Source: Acidimicrobiales bacterium
GTDB lineage: Bacteria; Actinomycetota; Acidimicrobiia; Acidimicrobiales; VFJN01
Assembly (NCBI GenBank): GCA_016936035.1
Contig: JAFGPU010000008.1
Coordinates: forward strand, 1-5,517
Length of the DNA: 5,517 nt
Direction: 5' to 3'
The translations under genes were made by a program, and so were the position numbers. Numbering within the stretch: position 1 is the first letter of the stretch; the number at the start of each line of letters is the position of its first letter. The notes beneath the pieces were generated by a model. It saw only the letters and a list, made by a program, of their open reading frames with translations. It was not told the origin of the DNA and searched no databases. Positions 4,839 to 5,517 of this stretch are shown here, piece by piece.

Positions 4839-5517
4839 CAGACGGGTGCGATCACCAGGGCGACGTTGTGGCCGCCGAAGGCGAACGACGTCGACACCGC
4901 CGGACTGCGCTCGATCGCGCGCGGCTCGCCGGCCACCACGTCGACGGGCAGGTCGGTGTGGTGGTGGTTGGCGGTGGGGGGCACCGTGCCGCGGTCGGCC
5001 GCCAGCACCGTGGCGACGGCCTCGACCGCCCCGGCCGCACCGATGAGGTGACCGGTGACCCCCTTGACGGAGGTGACCGGCACGGCGCTCGGGCCGAACA
5101 CCTTGGCGATGGCCGCGGCCTCGGCGCTGTCGTTGTGGGGCGTCGACGTGCCGTGGGCGTTGACGTGCCCGATGGCGGTGGGCGCGAGGCCGGCATCGGC
5201 GAGGGCCATCTCGATCGCGGCCACCGCGCCCGAGCCGTCCTCGACGGGCGCGGTGATGTGGTGGGCGTCGCAGGTCATGCCGTAGCCGGCGACCTCGCCC
5301 AGGATGTCGGCGCCCCGGGCGACGGCCTGCGCGTAGGGCTCGAGCACCACGAACGCCGCGCCCTCGCCCATGACGAAGCCGTCGCGGTCGTCGTCGAACG
5401 GGCGCGATGCTGCCGCGGGGTCGGGGTTCTTGCTGAGCGCGCCCATGCGGGCGAATGCCGCCATCGTCACGGGCGTGACGCACGACTCGGTGCCCCCGCA
5501 CACCACGACGTCGGCCA
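4838..5517 (-). CDS. fabF: 3-oxoacyl-ACP synthase II, FabF/KasA-like (5' end cut by window edge)
   Basis: This condensing enzyme elongates acyl-ACP with malonyl-ACP by two carbons. Only the C-terminal 225 residues are visible, about half of a usual 410-residue KAS II; the N-terminus with the active-site cysteine lies to the right of 5517. The open frame continues to the edge (ADVVVCGGTES), so the GTG at 5506-5504 is an internal valine, not a start. Visible motifs are SRPFDDDRDGFVMGEGA and the catalytic histidine in NAHGTSTPHND (His codon 5155-5153). SVKGVTGHLIGAAGAVE has the conserved lysine (5065-5063) and second active-site histidine (5050-5048). STSFAFGGHNVALV closes the thiolase fold. All active-site residues expected in this half are present, arguing against a decarboxylating or chain-length-factor paralogue, though the cysteine cannot be checked. 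It is the first visible gene of the FAS-II operon and overlaps the carboxyltransferase start by one base. KasA/KasB of mycobacteria have the same AccD6 neighbour. Confidence 0.93.
   Translation of the reverse strand, partial: ADVVVCGGTESCVTPVTMAAFARMGALSKNPDPAAASRPFDDDRDGFVMGEGAAFVVLEPYAQAVARGADILGEVAGYGMTCDAHHITAPVEDGSGAVAAIEMALADAGLAPTAIGHVNAHGTSTPHNDSAEAAAIAKVFGPSAVPVTSVKGVTGHLIGAAGAVEAVATVLAADRGTVPPTANHHHTDLPVDVVAGEPRAIERSPAVSTSFAFGGHNVALVIAPV

Noticed and set aside
3588..5051. A long plus-strand open frame antisense to the carboxyltransferase and ketosynthase
   Set aside because: It lies antisense to two strongly conserved genes, has shadow composition, and has no ribosome binding site or recognisable motif.
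5504..5506. GTG as the start of the ketosynthase
   Set aside because: The codons upstream to the edge continue the conserved family strand (ADVV before VCGGTES), and the N-terminal half with the active-site cysteine is still missing. The gene is simply cut by the window.

Overview
The window is very GC-rich, with G/C-dominated third codon positions and long spurious open frames on the non-coding strand. This is typical of a high-GC actinobacterium. The fatty-acid genes resemble the mycobacterial FAS-II set: an InhA-like enoyl reductase, and an AccD6-length carboxyltransferase downstream of a KAS. The single FabZ and the overall layout do not match Mycobacterium itself. A deep-branching actinobacterial lineage such as Acidimicrobiia is my guess, not something I can prove from this window.

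Layout: (1) 1-653, minus strand, is an inositol-monophosphatase-superfamily phosphatase, most like histidinol-phosphatase HisN. Its C-terminus is cut by the left edge. (2) 654-742 is a short divergent intergenic region with a plausible promoter and a strong ribosome binding site for the next gene. (3) 743-2002, plus strand, is an acyl-CoA-dehydrogenase-fold flavoprotein that appears to lack the usual catalytic glutamate and carries a 24-bp tandem repeat in its N-terminal tail. (4) 2003-2041 is a 39-bp convergent gap. (5) 2042-5517, minus strand, is a compact type II fatty acid synthesis operon read right to left: fabF/kasA-like ketosynthase (N-terminus cut by the right edge), accD6-like carboxyltransferase, inhA/fabI enoyl-ACP reductase, a 38-codon mini-ORF, and fabZ dehydratase.

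The operon holds a malonyl-CoA-supplying (or acyl-CoA carboxylating) subunit, the condensing enzyme, the dehydratase and the enoyl reductase. Only the ketoacyl reductase (FabG/MabA) of the elongation cycle is absent from the window. The genes are tightly coupled: a 1-nt TGATG overlap, an 18-nt gap with a good ribosome binding site, then two 4-nt ATGA overlaps.

The least ordinary element is the 113-nt module between fabI and fabZ. It is bounded by an 11-bp direct repeat, contains two diverged copies of a ~42-nt unit each starting with ATG, and is entered and left through ATGA overlaps. Removing it would give a direct fabI-fabZ ATGA overlap. The rest of the window is ordinary primary metabolism, with some residue-level divergences worth checking. 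I saw no mobile element, CRISPR array, tRNA or rRNA.
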